Assembly (NCBI RefSeq): GCF_046127645.1
Contig: NZ_CP175919.1
From: Clostridium_F caseinilyticum
GTDB taxonomy: Bacteria > Bacillota > Clostridia > Clostridiales > Clostridiaceae
Strand: one strand, 5' to 3'
DNA: 64,000 bases
The stretch's first letter is position 1. The number at the start of each line of letters is the position of its first letter. Position numbers and translations under genes: made by a program. Below are positions 36,159-44,937 of the stretch, piece by piece. A model generated the notes under the pieces. It was not told the origin of the DNA. It did not search any database and saw only the letters and a program-made list of their open reading frames with translations.

Positions 36159-36413
36159 TTATACTTCCTCCATTTTCTTTTTCTTTATAGCTAACGCAAC
36201 ATGTTTAAAACAGTTGTTATATTTCTTCAAATCTGTATGCTCATCAAATTCTAATAATAATTCATGTAGTCTCTCATTATTTTGAAATATAAATGCAAAT
36301 AAGTCTTGACCATGTCTATTTATTAGATCAATTCTTTTTTCAAATATATCATGACAATAAAGCCAACTAATCTTTCCTCTATTAATTAAAGCTATTTCAT
36401 TTCTTTCTTCCAT
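36159..36413 (-). CDS. Phage protein of unknown function, 84 aa
   Basis: Starts at the ATG 36411-36413, 9 bases after AAAGGGG. The sequence (LINRGKISWLYCHDIFEKRID ... FAFIFQNNERLHELLLEFDE) has no recognised domain. It is in the leftward early/middle operon. Confidence 0.5.
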   Translation of the reverse strand: MEERNEIALINRGKISWLYCHDIFEKRIDLINRHGQDLFAFIFQNNERLHELLLEFDEHTDLKKYNNCFKHVALAIKKKKMEEV

Positions 36414-36487
36414 TTTTATTTCCCCTTTCACTAATTAAATAAAAGAGCTGTAGAAATTTTTTTAAATCTACAGCTGAATCATATATT

Positions 36488-37075
36488 TTATATTGGTAAT
36501 ATATTCACACAACTCCACTTTTGTCCTGTTCGTATTTGACTAATGTAATTCCTATTAATACCAGTTTTTTTACTTATCTCTGTATTATTTAATCCCATTT
36601 CTATCATTTGTTTAATTTCTAAAATAGTATCAATATCATATTTATTGTTCGGATTTCTAGTACCTGCATTAGCTTTACGTCTCTTTTGTGTAGATTTTAT
36701 ATTTGGACTAGTTGTCCATTTATGTATTTTTTTAATTTGATTGCAACAAGTATCTTTATGTAAATTATAATAAAATTGTTCTTTTTCTTCTAAAATCTTC
36801 TGTATTTCTCGTTTTTCTTTATCCGTTGCATTTAAATATGTACTATTATCTATACTAAAATGTAAAACCTTAAAAGTTAAATTATCTTTTTTATATTCTT
36901 CTTGTAGTATTTTTTTATTATTATTTTTATAGTTTTCTCTTTTTAAATTATATTCATGATTTTGCTTTCTATCATTCATCATTCCCGAACCAACATATAA
37001 AATTTTATCTGTATGATCTGTAAAACCATAAACTCCCATTCCATATATATTTCCTTGTACTTTCATTTTACCCAT
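36488..37075 (-). CDS. GIY-YIG endonuclease with C-terminal helix-turn-helix (homing-type)
   Basis: 195 aa from the ATG 37073-37075 (GGGGGAA upstream). The GIY-YIG core is seen as GVYGFTDHTDKILYVGSG near the N terminus. The middle is basic, and the C terminus (DIDTILEIKQMIEMGLNNTE, ISKKTGINRNYISQIRTGQKW) is a helix-turn-helix like those of free-standing phage homing endonucleases. A well-formed promoter lies upstream (37201-37229), so it may be expressed apart from its neighbours. Confidence 0.8.
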   Translation of the reverse strand: MGKMKVQGNIYGMGVYGFTDHTDKILYVGSGMMNDRKQNHEYNLKRENYKNNNKKILQEEYKKDNLTFKVLHFSIDNSTYLNATDKEKREIQKILEEKEQFYYNLHKDTCCNQIKKIHKWTTSPNIKSTQKRRKANAGTRNPNNKYDIDTILEIKQMIEMGLNNTEISKKTGINRNYISQIRTGQKWSCVNILPI

Positions 37076-37200
37076 AATTAATTCCCCCATTATATGTATT
37101 ATTTTTATAATTAAATAGAGGTCAGCGTTATTCTTCACCAACCTCAAAATATGTATAAATTATTTTTAATTTTCTATTGTATTTACTTTCGATATATGTT

Positions 37201-37229
37201 ATAGTATAATTAGTATTTATTGTATTCAA
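37201..37229 (-). promoter_or_regulatory. Sigma-A-type promoter before the GIY-YIG gene
   Basis: TTGAAT (37224-37229) and TACTAT (37201-37206) on the minus strand with a 17-base spacer. Confidence 0.55.
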
Positions 37230-37261
37230 TTTTAAAAAACAAAAAATATTTAATATAAAAG

Positions 37262-37276
37262 TAAAGGCGACTTTAC
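37262..37276 (-). terminator. Small terminator after the acidic 151-aa protein gene
   Basis: GTAAAG/CTTTAC stem with TCGC-type loop, followed by TTTTAT on the minus strand, right after the stop at 37279. Confidence 0.6.
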
Positions 37277-37278
37277 AT

Positions 37279-37734
37279 CTATATTAATCCTTTTTCTTTT
37301 CTACGTTCATATTCGTATTTCAAATCATCAAAAATAGAATCTAAACAATGACTATAGCTCCAATCTAACATAACATCTCTAAATTCTTCTACACTTTCAA
37401 AATAAAATGTATCATCGTTCTTAAATTTATTATATGTATCCTCATATTCTTCCCAATTATCTTCTTCTTCTATTTCTTTTATAGTTCTATCCCAAGCAGC
37501 TTCACTTACTGTACTATTGTATTCCAGTTCTTCAACTAGCCACTCTATAAAACTTGTAAACTTATAACTATTTATATGTAATTTATTTTCTGTAATCTCC
37601 ATTAATTTATTTATCATATTTTTATATGTAATTTTTTCACTTTTAGAACATATTTCTTTTAATTTCTGCTCTGCTATTGCTCTATTTTCATTATCTTTTT
37701 CTATCAATTCCATTAATTGTGTTTTTATACTCAT
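37279..37734 (-). CDS. Acidic phage protein of unknown function, 151 aa
   Basis: ATG at 37732-37734 in the same GGAGGATATAAGTATG cassette as the gene at 35780-36100. Strongly acidic and aromatic in its second half (EEEDNWEEYEDTYNKFKNDD, FYFESVEEFRDVMLDWSYSH), a composition seen in DNA-mimic or inhibitor proteins, though nothing specific supports that role. Confidence 0.5.
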   Translation of the reverse strand: MSIKTQLMELIEKDNENRAIAEQKLKEICSKSEKITYKNMINKLMEITENKLHINSYKFTSFIEWLVEELEYNSTVSEAAWDRTIKEIEEEDNWEEYEDTYNKFKNDDTFYFESVEEFRDVMLDWSYSHCLDSIFDDLKYEYERRKEKGLI

Positions 37735-37764
37735 ACTTATATCCTCCAATATTGTATTATTTTT

Positions 37765-38043
37765 TTAAAATTGACAACCCATTTCATCGATCCAGCAGCC
37801 TTGTAACTCTTCATCTGTTACTTCTATGTATAAACCTTCATTTGTTCCATTGTCTTTATCTTCCTCGATAAATTGAAAGTTTTCTATTTCTTCTAATTTA
37901 CAAATTACACAACTACTATAATCTACTAAATCTAATTGTATTAATTCATTTCGATGTAAAAAGTAAATAAAACCTCCACCCATTTCCTCATCGTTAAATT
38001 TTTTTAATACCTTCTCCAATTTTTTCTTTTCTAACATTGTCAT
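37765..38043 (-). CDS. Acidic phage protein of unknown function, 92 aa
   Basis: ATG at 38041-38043 after GGAGGATGATA; the open frame upstream to 38163 has no ribosome site. Mixed alpha/beta pattern (MTMLEKKKLEKVLKKFNDEE, FIYFLHRNELIQLDLVDYSS, GLYIEVTDEELQGCWIDEMG). No family recognised. Confidence 0.5.
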   Translation of the reverse strand: MTMLEKKKLEKVLKKFNDEEMGGGFIYFLHRNELIQLDLVDYSSCVICKLEEIENFQFIEEDKDNGTNEGLYIEVTDEELQGCWIDEMGCQF

Positions 38044-38351
38044 ATTATCATCCTCCATTTTATTTAAACTATTTTCGTAAAAGTATATACATATTATCTT
38101 TAGTATGTTATAATAATTACGTATACGCTTTTTTAAGTTAAAAAATATAAAAAAACTACACATTTAAGAGTAGAGTAACAAATATCACTCCACTCTAATG
38201 TAAGTTCTTTTAGTCTTACTGGTTTATTACGAGTCCTCACTCTCTATCCATTTTACGAATTTCTAAACTCACCTCAAACATACTGTACAAGCCATTTGCA
38301 AAGGTTTTTAAATATTTATTTTTTTAATAAAACCCCTTAAAAACATTGCTA

Positions 38352-41096
38352 TCAAGCCGTTTTAAGCACTTTTTTAGAATTATTTTTCTGTTTTCGAGAA
38401 CAAACTTTACATCTTTTTTGGTTATTTGTTTCCCTTTTAACCCTCTTCCCACATTCAGTACACATCATATATCCATTATCTAAAGGTTTGTTAATATTTC
38501 TGTTTAAATTATTAATTATAATAGCTCCAAACACATTCCATAAGAAAGCCATTTTTAAATCATTTGTTTTATAAGTATATTTTATAATCATGTCTACGCA
38601 TTCAACATAGTCAATATTTATTTCTTTACTAAAATTTAAAAACTCTTTTCTAGCTTCACTATAAAACATTTCTTTAAAGTTTGTTTTTTTCATATCCTCT
38701 TCATCTTCATTTTCAAATTCTCTGACATATTCGTCAATTTTATTTAATGTTATTTTTTCTAATTCTAAATACTTAGCTTTTACATTTTTATCAACTTCAA
38801 TTTTTTCTTGATTAGACATTAATGTTTTAATTCTAAAGGTACCAAACCCTTTCTTATAATCAAATTTTGTGTTTCCTATAGATTCTATACTCCTACAAAT
38901 TCTATCCATAACACTATTACTCATTCCTTTGCATTGTTGTTCTTTCTTATTCTTAGCATATTGGAAGAAATAAGGGTATTTTTCTTTTCTTAATACCTCT
39001 TTAACTTCATCTGGTAATTTAGGAATACTCAAAGTTTTTGCAGAATCAATAACATCATTGTTATAAGCACACAATTTTTGCATCAATGTATATTTTTTCA
39101 TAGGATTTTCACCATTCCATATATTGGTTAATTTATTGCTTACTTTTCCAATATTACTTTTGTGGTATACGAATAGTAAACTTTTAGATATATTTTGTCC
39201 ATTAATTTCATTTGCTCCTGCTTTACCCATTTCAAAATAAATTGGCTTAATATCATATTTTTTAATCATTTTTTCTACTAAATCTATTATCCAATCTGTA
39301 ATAAGAATTAAAGCTTCATCTCCATCTACGTCAAAAGCTAATATTTTGGAAATAACATCATGTGTTGAAGTATATAATCCATTAGTTTCATACCATTTAT
39401 AACTTCCCTTTACTTTTACATTTTTTCTAATAACATGTTCAAAAGATAGGCTTGGACTTCTTAATATATCAAGTTTATTTTCTTTTTTATATAAATTACA
39501 ATATACTTCACCATTTTTTAAATAACCATCCGGTTTTTCTATTCCGCCAAATAACCAATCACAAAACGCACATGGATCTGATAATATAAATGTCCTTTTA
39601 CTATCTTTAATTTTTATCTTACCACTACAAGCCTTTTTCTTTTCAGATGTTATTTTTTCACTTATTTGTTTTTTAACATAAGCAGATTTTAACATTTCAG
39701 GGTAAAGTCTTAAAGCCTCTTGAAAATAATTTCTATATTTATTATCCTTTGTCGCTCCTAAAAATTCTAATTGTGAATCCCTATCACTATGTACTTTATT
39801 AATCAATTCCTTAAAATCACTTGCCAATGATTCAATTTGTGGATTTGACATATGTATTAATTGCTGAAGCATCTGATAATTTATATCCATATCTTTATAA
39901 TCAGATTTCTTGCTACTATCTTCCATGCAAATATTAGCTGTACAATTATATTTTTTAAAGTTTTCTTTATACTCGTGCCAATCTTTATAAAACTTATGAA
40001 GCTTGAATTGAGATTTTGTAAATATAACCTGTATATTATCTTCTACTATATCCCATTCTCTATTATATATATCTTGAACTTTTGTACTATATCCATTTTC
40101 TTGACAATAACCAACTACATTAAAATATGTTAATAATCCTTTAACCCATGGTAATCTAACCTGTATATTTTTCTTACAATTCTTGTCTAGTATCAATCCC
40201 AATCCATCTAGATGAGGTACCGGTACTCCCATTTTCCTATTTTTCTCTATATCCCATTCTGCAACTTCCTTAATTCTTTTTCTATTAGCTTTATCTTTGT
40301 ATTCTATTACATTAGTTTTTCTATCAATAAAATCTACTGTATCACTTACCATAGTTTCAAAATCATCTACAACAATAGTTTTATCTATGTCAAAATCATT
40401 CCATACTCTTGATCCAGAATTGTTTAAAGATAAATAAGCCAAGAATTTATTAATATTTATTCCACCCTTTTTATTTATTCCTTCTACAGTTAAACCGCAC
40501 ATCAAACTTAACATTATTTCATTAAGTTTTTCATCTTCTAAAATCATCATAAATTTTTTAGTTCTAGTTTGACCTGCACCTGCTGTAAAAAATCTATAGT
40601 GTTGTTCTTGTCCATTAGCGTTAATAATAGTTAACCCATCTTGAATTATTTTATCTACAATTAAATCATCCATATCTCCAACTTTAACAGTAATAATTTT
40701 GTCAGTAAAATCTCCCAAATTAAGTCCTAATGTTCTTACTAAATTATTATCTCCTATCGCTATTATGTCTTTTGTTTTTATATTTTTACTTACAACACTT
40801 CTATCTAAATCCTTATTAGTTTTATATAATTCACATATTTTTTTCTTAGTTATTTTTAATTCTTCTTCTATTTGTGCATATCTTTTACTATTAGTTATTA
40901 TTTTTTTAAACAATTGACTACATTCTTCTGTCCAATTTTCTGTATTTAATTTACTCTTTACATATTCAGATAATCCTTTTCTAAATTTATATTTTCTTTG
41001 TTTTATATCATATCTAGCGTTTCCTAAACTTTTTTCTTCCTTTGTTCTTACCAAATTTAATTTTACACAATACATTTTTACTTGTTTATTACACAT
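38352..41096 (-). CDS. YonO-like single-chain two-barrel RNA polymerase (RNAi polymerase-type fold)
   Basis: 914 aa. Residues 588-593 read FDVDGD, the DxDGD magnesium-binding signature shared by multisubunit RNA polymerases, eukaryotic RNA-silencing polymerases and YonO of Bacillus phage SPbeta, which is known to be a single-chain DNA-dependent RNA polymerase. Supporting blocks in the right order are HYRFFTAGAGQTRTKK (about 167-181), DPCAFCDW (507-514) and DILRSPSLSFEHVIRKN (543-559, comparable to the RNPCLHPGD region of RNAi polymerases). A C-terminal zinc ribbon has CTEC (879-882) and CKVC (896-899). Ribosome site AAAGGGGAATG. It sits between replication and packaging genes, suggesting late-gene transcription; that role is inferred. 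Confidence 0.78.
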   Translation of the reverse strand: MCNKQVKMYCVKLNLVRTKEEKSLGNARYDIKQRKYKFRKGLSEYVKSKLNTENWTEECSQLFKKIITNSKRYAQIEEELKITKKKICELYKTNKDLDRSVVSKNIKTKDIIAIGDNNLVRTLGLNLGDFTDKIITVKVGDMDDLIVDKIIQDGLTIINANGQEQHYRFFTAGAGQTRTKKFMMILEDEKLNEIMLSLMCGLTVEGINKKGGININKFLAYLSLNNSGSRVWNDFDIDKTIVVDDFETMVSDTVDFIDRKTNVIEYKDKANRKRIKEVAEWDIEKNRKMGVPVPHLDGLGLILDKNCKKNIQVRLPWVKGLLTYFNVVGYCQENGYSTKVQDIYNREWDIVEDNIQVIFTKSQFKLHKFYKDWHEYKENFKKYNCTANICMEDSSKKSDYKDMDINYQMLQQLIHMSNPQIESLASDFKELINKVHSDRDSQLEFLGATKDNKYRNYFQEALRLYPEMLKSAYVKKQISEKITSEKKKACSGKIKIKDSKRTFILSDPCAFCDWLFGGIEKPDGYLKNGEVYCNLYKKENKLDILRSPSLSFEHVIRKNVKVKGSYKWYETNGLYTSTHDVISKILAFDVDGDEALILITDWIIDLVEKMIKKYDIKPIYFEMGKAGANEINGQNISKSLLFVYHKSNIGKVSNKLTNIWNGENPMKKYTLMQKLCAYNNDVIDSAKTLSIPKLPDEVKEVLRKEKYPYFFQYAKNKKEQQCKGMSNSVMDRICRSIESIGNTKFDYKKGFGTFRIKTLMSNQEKIEVDKNVKAKYLELEKITLNKIDEYVREFENEDEEDMKKTNFKEMFYSEARKEFLNFSKEINIDYVECVDMIIKYTYKTNDLKMAFLWNVFGAIIINNLNRNINKPLDNGYMMCTECGKRVKRETNNQKRCKVCSRKQKNNSKKVLKTA

Positions 41097-41157
41097 AACA
41101 CATTCCCCTTTCGATATATTTGATATTTTTCTAAAATCCCCACCCTTGGGTATTTGA

Positions 41158-41322
41158 TTATTTAGTCAATTCTGTTAAGTCTTTTAATAATTCTGTAGTT
41201 TCCTCAAAACAGAAAACACTAAATATATGTATATTACGATTTGGCTCTGTATAAATTAATTTATGTCCGTTACTTATTAAATTTAAAGCTATTTCTCTTT
41301 TAAATATTTTTTTAATTTTCAT
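41158..41322 (-). CDS. Small DUF5659-like phage protein, 54 aa
   Basis: ATG at 41320-41322 with an excellent GGAGGTG ribosome site 7 bases upstream; stop TAA at 41158-41160. The product, IKKIFKREIALNLISNGHK followed by IFSVFCFEETTELLKDL, resembles the DUF5659 proteins of Firmicutes phages. It lies directly upstream of the RNA-polymerase-like gene, so co-expression is likely. Confidence 0.65.
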   Translation of the reverse strand: MKIKKIFKREIALNLISNGHKLIYTEPNRNIHIFSVFCFEETTELLKDLTELTK

Positions 41323-41679
41323 ATTAACACCTCCATTTATAATTGAATTTTAAAAGTAAGAAAATAATTAATAAGAAAAAACAATATCATATAAACGAAT
41401 TTAAAAAGAGAAAAATTTATTTTTCGGTTTTTAAATCGTAAAGTCGTAGATTTATATGTTTTTATTTGTAGAATTATATGTATATATTATTAGAATTATA
41501 TGTATATACATCCGATTTCAGGCGATTTTTCCCTCAAAATCGGAAAACATTTTTAACTTTTTAAGGAATTTTTGGCTCAAAATCATACAAACAGGTATTA
41601 TTTTAAGGAATTTTTGGCTCAAAATCATACAAAATACAAGCTAGTCATATCAACGGTTACATGGTTTTCCAGTTGGTTT
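41323..41679. repeat. Non-coding region with two sets of direct repeats: candidate origin or control region
   Basis: Between the replication-type gene and the 54-aa gene. A 33-base unit occurs at 41559-41591 and 41601-41633 (period 42) without change; an 18-base unit occurs at 41469-41486 and 41491-41508 (period 22); CGATTTT/CAAAATCG-type inverted repeats lie near 41523-41543. No ORF with a ribosome site. Iteron-like arrays beside a replication protein suggest an origin, and a regulatory role for the polymerase operon is the alternative. Confidence 0.55.
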
Positions 41680-42816
41680 TTACCCAAAATTTACTTTTAC
41701 TACATTCTCATCTTCTATTGTTTCTTTTACTGTTAAAGGTATATTAGTAATTCCATTTTCATGTTCACATTTCTTTTCAATCTGTTTATATAATTCAAAG
41801 TCTTTAGTATCTAAAGCTTTCTTATATTCGTTTAAATAATTTTGAAAATAATGGTTGAAGTAATCTGAATCTGTTAAGTAAACGTGCTTATGACTAGCTG
41901 CTATATCATCGAAATGTGCTGAGTTGTTGATTCTTTGTTTTTTATCTCTTTTATCAATTTTAATTATATGTTGATATATGTATTCCACTCTCTCAAAAAG
42001 TGATATGTAATATATGTAGTTCTTTCTTTTATTTCCAATAAATTTTCCATCCTTATCATACAATGATGTCATTTCTGGTTTGTCTGAGGTATATACTCTT
42101 ATAATTCCTAAATTGTTTTTTGCCAGTTTATCTATGTATTTCCCGACTTGAGATTTTTTTCTTCCTATGCTTTCTCCTATCTGTTCTAATGTTGGAAAAG
42201 AATAATGTTCCAAAAATAATTTATAGTATATGCTTCCCATCGCATCTTGACTAGGTTTTGTCTGCCAGTACCTGTATCTAACACATAATACTGTAAATAC
42301 TGCCCATTCTTCTGGTGTTACATTACCTAGTACAGTTTCTATAAAGTTAATTGGTAAAGCTCTATAACCTGTCCACTTATCATTTTTAAATGGATAATAT
42401 TCATCATTGTTATAAGCAATAAATATTTGGATTGGTGTGTTTATATTAATTCCTTTAACTTTATTGAGTTTTAAAATTCCTTCTTGATTAAACTTAACTA
42501 AATATTTTTTTATGTTATCTGTTGTTATCTTTTTATTTATTTTTAAATAAATTGTATTTATTGTTGTTTCCAAAAACATTGTTTTATTACTTTTAGCCTG
42601 ACACATTAGAGTCCATAATAAATACCACCCTTCGATCCCATAAATGTCTGCTATATGTTTTTCATTTATAGAATGAAATCTTAGTTGTATAAATTGTGTA
42701 TAGTCGATTCCTTTTCCATTTTTGGTTAATTGTTTGTTTTTATACATATTTGTTTTAGTTGCTTTACCTATCCATTCTTCTGTTAAATCTTTGAAATCCT
42801 TATTTTTTACATTCAC
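41680..42816 (-). CDS. Replication-initiator-type winged-helix protein
   Basis: 378 aa. The centre has a helix-turn-helix/winged-helix typical of phage and plasmid replication proteins (FPTLEQIGESIGRKKSQVGK YIDKLAKNNLGI, about 211-243), preceded by a block ALPINFIETVLGNVTPEEWAVFT that resembles RepA/DnaD-like initiators. The GTG start follows GGAAGGTG. Direct repeats next to its 3' end support a replication role. No helicase or DNA polymerase is encoded nearby, so host machinery would do the synthesis. Confidence 0.55.
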   Translation of the reverse strand: MNVKNKDFKDLTEEWIGKATKTNMYKNKQLTKNGKGIDYTQFIQLRFHSINEKHIADIYGIEGWYLLWTLMCQAKSNKTMFLETTINTIYLKINKKITTDNIKKYLVKFNQEGILKLNKVKGININTPIQIFIAYNNDEYYPFKNDKWTGYRALPINFIETVLGNVTPEEWAVFTVLCVRYRYWQTKPSQDAMGSIYYKLFLEHYSFPTLEQIGESIGRKKSQVGKYIDKLAKNNLGIIRVYTSDKPEMTSLYDKDGKFIGNKRKNYIYYISLFERVEYIYQHIIKIDKRDKKQRINNSAHFDDIAASHKHVYLTDSDYFNHYFQNYLNEYKKALDTKDFELYKQIEKKCEHENGITNIPLTVKETIEDENVVKVNFG

Positions 42817-42860
42817 ATAAACACCTTCCTTTTGATATTTTAGATTTTTTAGTATTGTTT

Positions 42861-43814
42861 TTAAAAATTCGTTTCTTCTTTTAAAATGATAGTTTTCATA
42901 TCCTCAGTTGTAATTTTTTCTGTATTCATATTTTTATTTGTGATCGTTATTAATTGTTTTTTATTATTATAGTATTGTGGATTACAATTCTGTTTACGAT
43001 TATATAAATATTCCAATCTATTGGGTGTTATATTACAACCAATCTCCCAAGTTCTATTAATGTTATGTACCTTATTGTATTTCTCATCTTTATTTTTAAA
43101 AATATCTACCCAATCATGCTCTATAAGCTTGTTAAATCCACATTTTCTACTACTAAAATGGAATTTATTTGTTATAACAAATAAATTTTTAGTTTTACCT
43201 TCTACAAATTCTTCTTTATTCCCAAATTCTTTTAACTTTTCTGTTACTTCATTAAAATCTTTTAACATTTTAAATATATAATTATCTAATTCTTCAAAAC
43301 TATCTATTATACAATTGGACTCAAAAGAATAATCTGTATGTATAAATTTTTTCCAACAATCATGTCCGCTATTTCCAAAAACCCAATTTAAAACTGTAAG
43401 GAAAATTGGACTTGCATCATAGTTTTTATTTTCTAAATTACTAAATATATTTTCATATCGTTCTTCTACAAAAGCATGGCACAATTCATGTCTTATTACA
43501 GAACGTAATTCCTTATATGAATTTTTTCTATAATAAGCTAAAGGAACCTTTTGACAATTTATCAATATGTTTTTTCTAATCTCTATAAAATGTTTATATT
43601 TATACTTTCCTGTTTTAATCTTTTGATATTTTCCTGCTGTTGTTAAATCATTTTTATTATTAAATTTATTTTCTCTTATTTCTACTGGAGCTAATAAAAA
43701 CTCTCTTCTCTTCCAAGGAAAACACCTTTTCCTTAAAAATTCTAATTCTTCCCTTAAAGCCTTATTTAATAATTCCTGTCTTAATTTTTTTGATGTTCTT
43801 TTGATATATTTCAT
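42861..43814 (-). CDS. SprT-like zinc metallopeptidase domain protein
   Basis: About 317 aa from the ATG 43812-43814 (GGGGGATATGAGT upstream). It carries HELCH (about residues 109-113) followed by a third candidate zinc ligand in NSGHDCW (about 151), the SprT/Spartan arrangement. An N-terminal helical part contains EELEFLRKRCFPWKRREF; the C-terminal 120 residues are not recognised. Eukaryotic Spartan digests DNA-protein crosslinks; the function in phage is unknown. Its place next to replication-type genes makes a DNA-linked role plausible. Confidence 0.7.
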   Translation of the reverse strand: MKYIKRTSKKLRQELLNKALREELEFLRKRCFPWKRREFLLAPVEIRENKFNNKNDLTTAGKYQKIKTGKYKYKHFIEIRKNILINCQKVPLAYYRKNSYKELRSVIRHELCHAFVEERYENIFSNLENKNYDASPIFLTVLNWVFGNSGHDCWKKFIHTDYSFESNCIIDSFEELDNYIFKMLKDFNEVTEKLKEFGNKEEFVEGKTKNLFVITNKFHFSSRKCGFNKLIEHDWVDIFKNKDEKYNKVHNINRTWEIGCNITPNRLEYLYNRKQNCNPQYYNNKKQLITITNKNMNTEKITTEDMKTIILKEETNF

Positions 43815-43863
43815 ACTCATATCCCCCATTCTAATTATTTAAAAGTGGTAACATTACCACCTA

Positions 43864-44307
43864 TTATTCCTCTTCATCCTCAATAACTCTTGTCATTAAC
43901 ATAACTAATTGACTTGCAAGTTTATTCTTAGACAATCCTTTTTCTTTTGCTTGTTTTTCTAGAAGTTCATTGGTTATTTCATTTACTTCAATTGTTATTT
44001 TTGTTTTTGTTGGAAAGTATCCTTTCCATAACTTTCTCATATTTTTAGGATTTTCAATAAATTTTTCTGCTATCTCTATTTGTTTATCTAGTGGTAATGT
44101 TACCACCATTGCTAAATCTTTATTTGATACCATTATTTTCTTATTTGTAGAAATTGTATCTACTGAACTTCTGAATTTATTCGCTAAATCTGCCCCAATA
44201 TTATCTTCAAATTGTAATAATGCATCTGAAATCTTTTGCCATTCTCTAAATGTTTTTTCACTCATACCAAGTTTTCTTGCTAGTGCTTGTTTTTCTTTGC
44301 TAATCAT
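43864..44307 (-). CDS. HTH plus ribbon-type DNA-binding phage protein, 147 aa
   Basis: N-terminal helix-turn-helix-like segment (SKEKQALARKLGMSEKTFRE), a middle helical region, and a C-terminal segment with ribbon-helix-helix features (KTKITIEVNEITNELLEKQA). Ribosome site GGAGGAATAAATT. Such a layout resembles ParB-like or regulatory proteins of plasmids and phages, but no ParA is present. Likely DNA binding; exact role unknown. Confidence 0.5.
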   Translation of the reverse strand: MISKEKQALARKLGMSEKTFREWQKISDALLQFEDNIGADLANKFRSSVDTISTNKKIMVSNKDLAMVVTLPLDKQIEIAEKFIENPKNMRKLWKGYFPTKTKITIEVNEITNELLEKQAKEKGLSKNKLASQLVMLMTRVIEDEEE

Positions 44308-44339
44308 AATTTATTCCTCCATTATTTTAATATTTTTAT

Positions 44340-44891
44340 TTACTTGTCCATTTCTTTTTTTAAATTTTCTTCTGATTCTTCTTCTACTATTAAGCACAAT
44401 ATTTCCTTTTCATTTCTTTCATTAAAAATTCCTATAACATCCTCTTGTTGAACTATTCCTGTTAATAATTTGGGTTGTTTAGTTGGACATCTAACCCCAC
44501 AACCATTTGCAAACTTTATAGCTACTTTTATATCCGTAGTCCAACTTAATCCATTCCAAGATTGATTATATTCATGAGTACCTCTGTAAATCTTCATGTA
44601 CCCATCACTTATTGGTAACTTGTCTATTTCTAAATCAACATTTGCACATTCTAACCATTCTTTGATTTTAAATTCATCAAAATATGAATGATAACTGTCT
44701 ATACTATCCCACCAATTACAAAATATGTAGTATTTCAAATCATTTATATTAATTGTATTAAGTAAGTCATATAACATTTTTCCCCTACTAAAACTATCAA
44801 CTTGTAAAAGTTTGCTATTGATTAATTCTAAAGCACCTTTATGTTTTTCTTCCATTTTTTGTTGATATTCCTTCATTGTTATTTTCCCCAT
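44340..44891 (-). CDS. Candidate mono-ADP-ribosyltransferase (R-S-E class)
   Basis: 183 aa. The second half follows the ART order: Arg103 in YMKIYRG, the S-T-T-like strand GLSWTTD (Ser116) with FANG after it, and ExE at 161-163 in ERNEKEILC (Glu161, Glu163). The N-terminal 95 residues are helical. ARTs with ExE usually modify arginine, and phages such as T4 use them on host RNA polymerase and other targets; the target here is unknown. Ribosome site AGGAGGATGATTTT. It is the first gene downstream of the lysogeny region, consistent with early expression. Only motif-level evidence. Confidence 0.55.
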   Translation of the reverse strand: MGKITMKEYQQKMEEKHKGALELINSKLLQVDSFSRGKMLYDLLNTININDLKYYIFCNWWDSIDSYHSYFDEFKIKEWLECANVDLEIDKLPISDGYMKIYRGTHEYNQSWNGLSWTTDIKVAIKFANGCGVRCPTKQPKLLTGIVQQEDVIGIFNERNEKEILCLIVEEESEENLKKEMDK

Positions 44892-44937
44892 AAAATCATC
44901 CTCCTAAATTTAAATAAAATTAATATTTTAAAACCTA

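Noticed and set aside
41456..41644. 62-codon plus-strand open frame with an internal repeat (LRNFWLKII)
   Set aside because: The peptide repeat only reflects the 33-base DNA repeat; there is no ribosome site and it is opposite to the operon.
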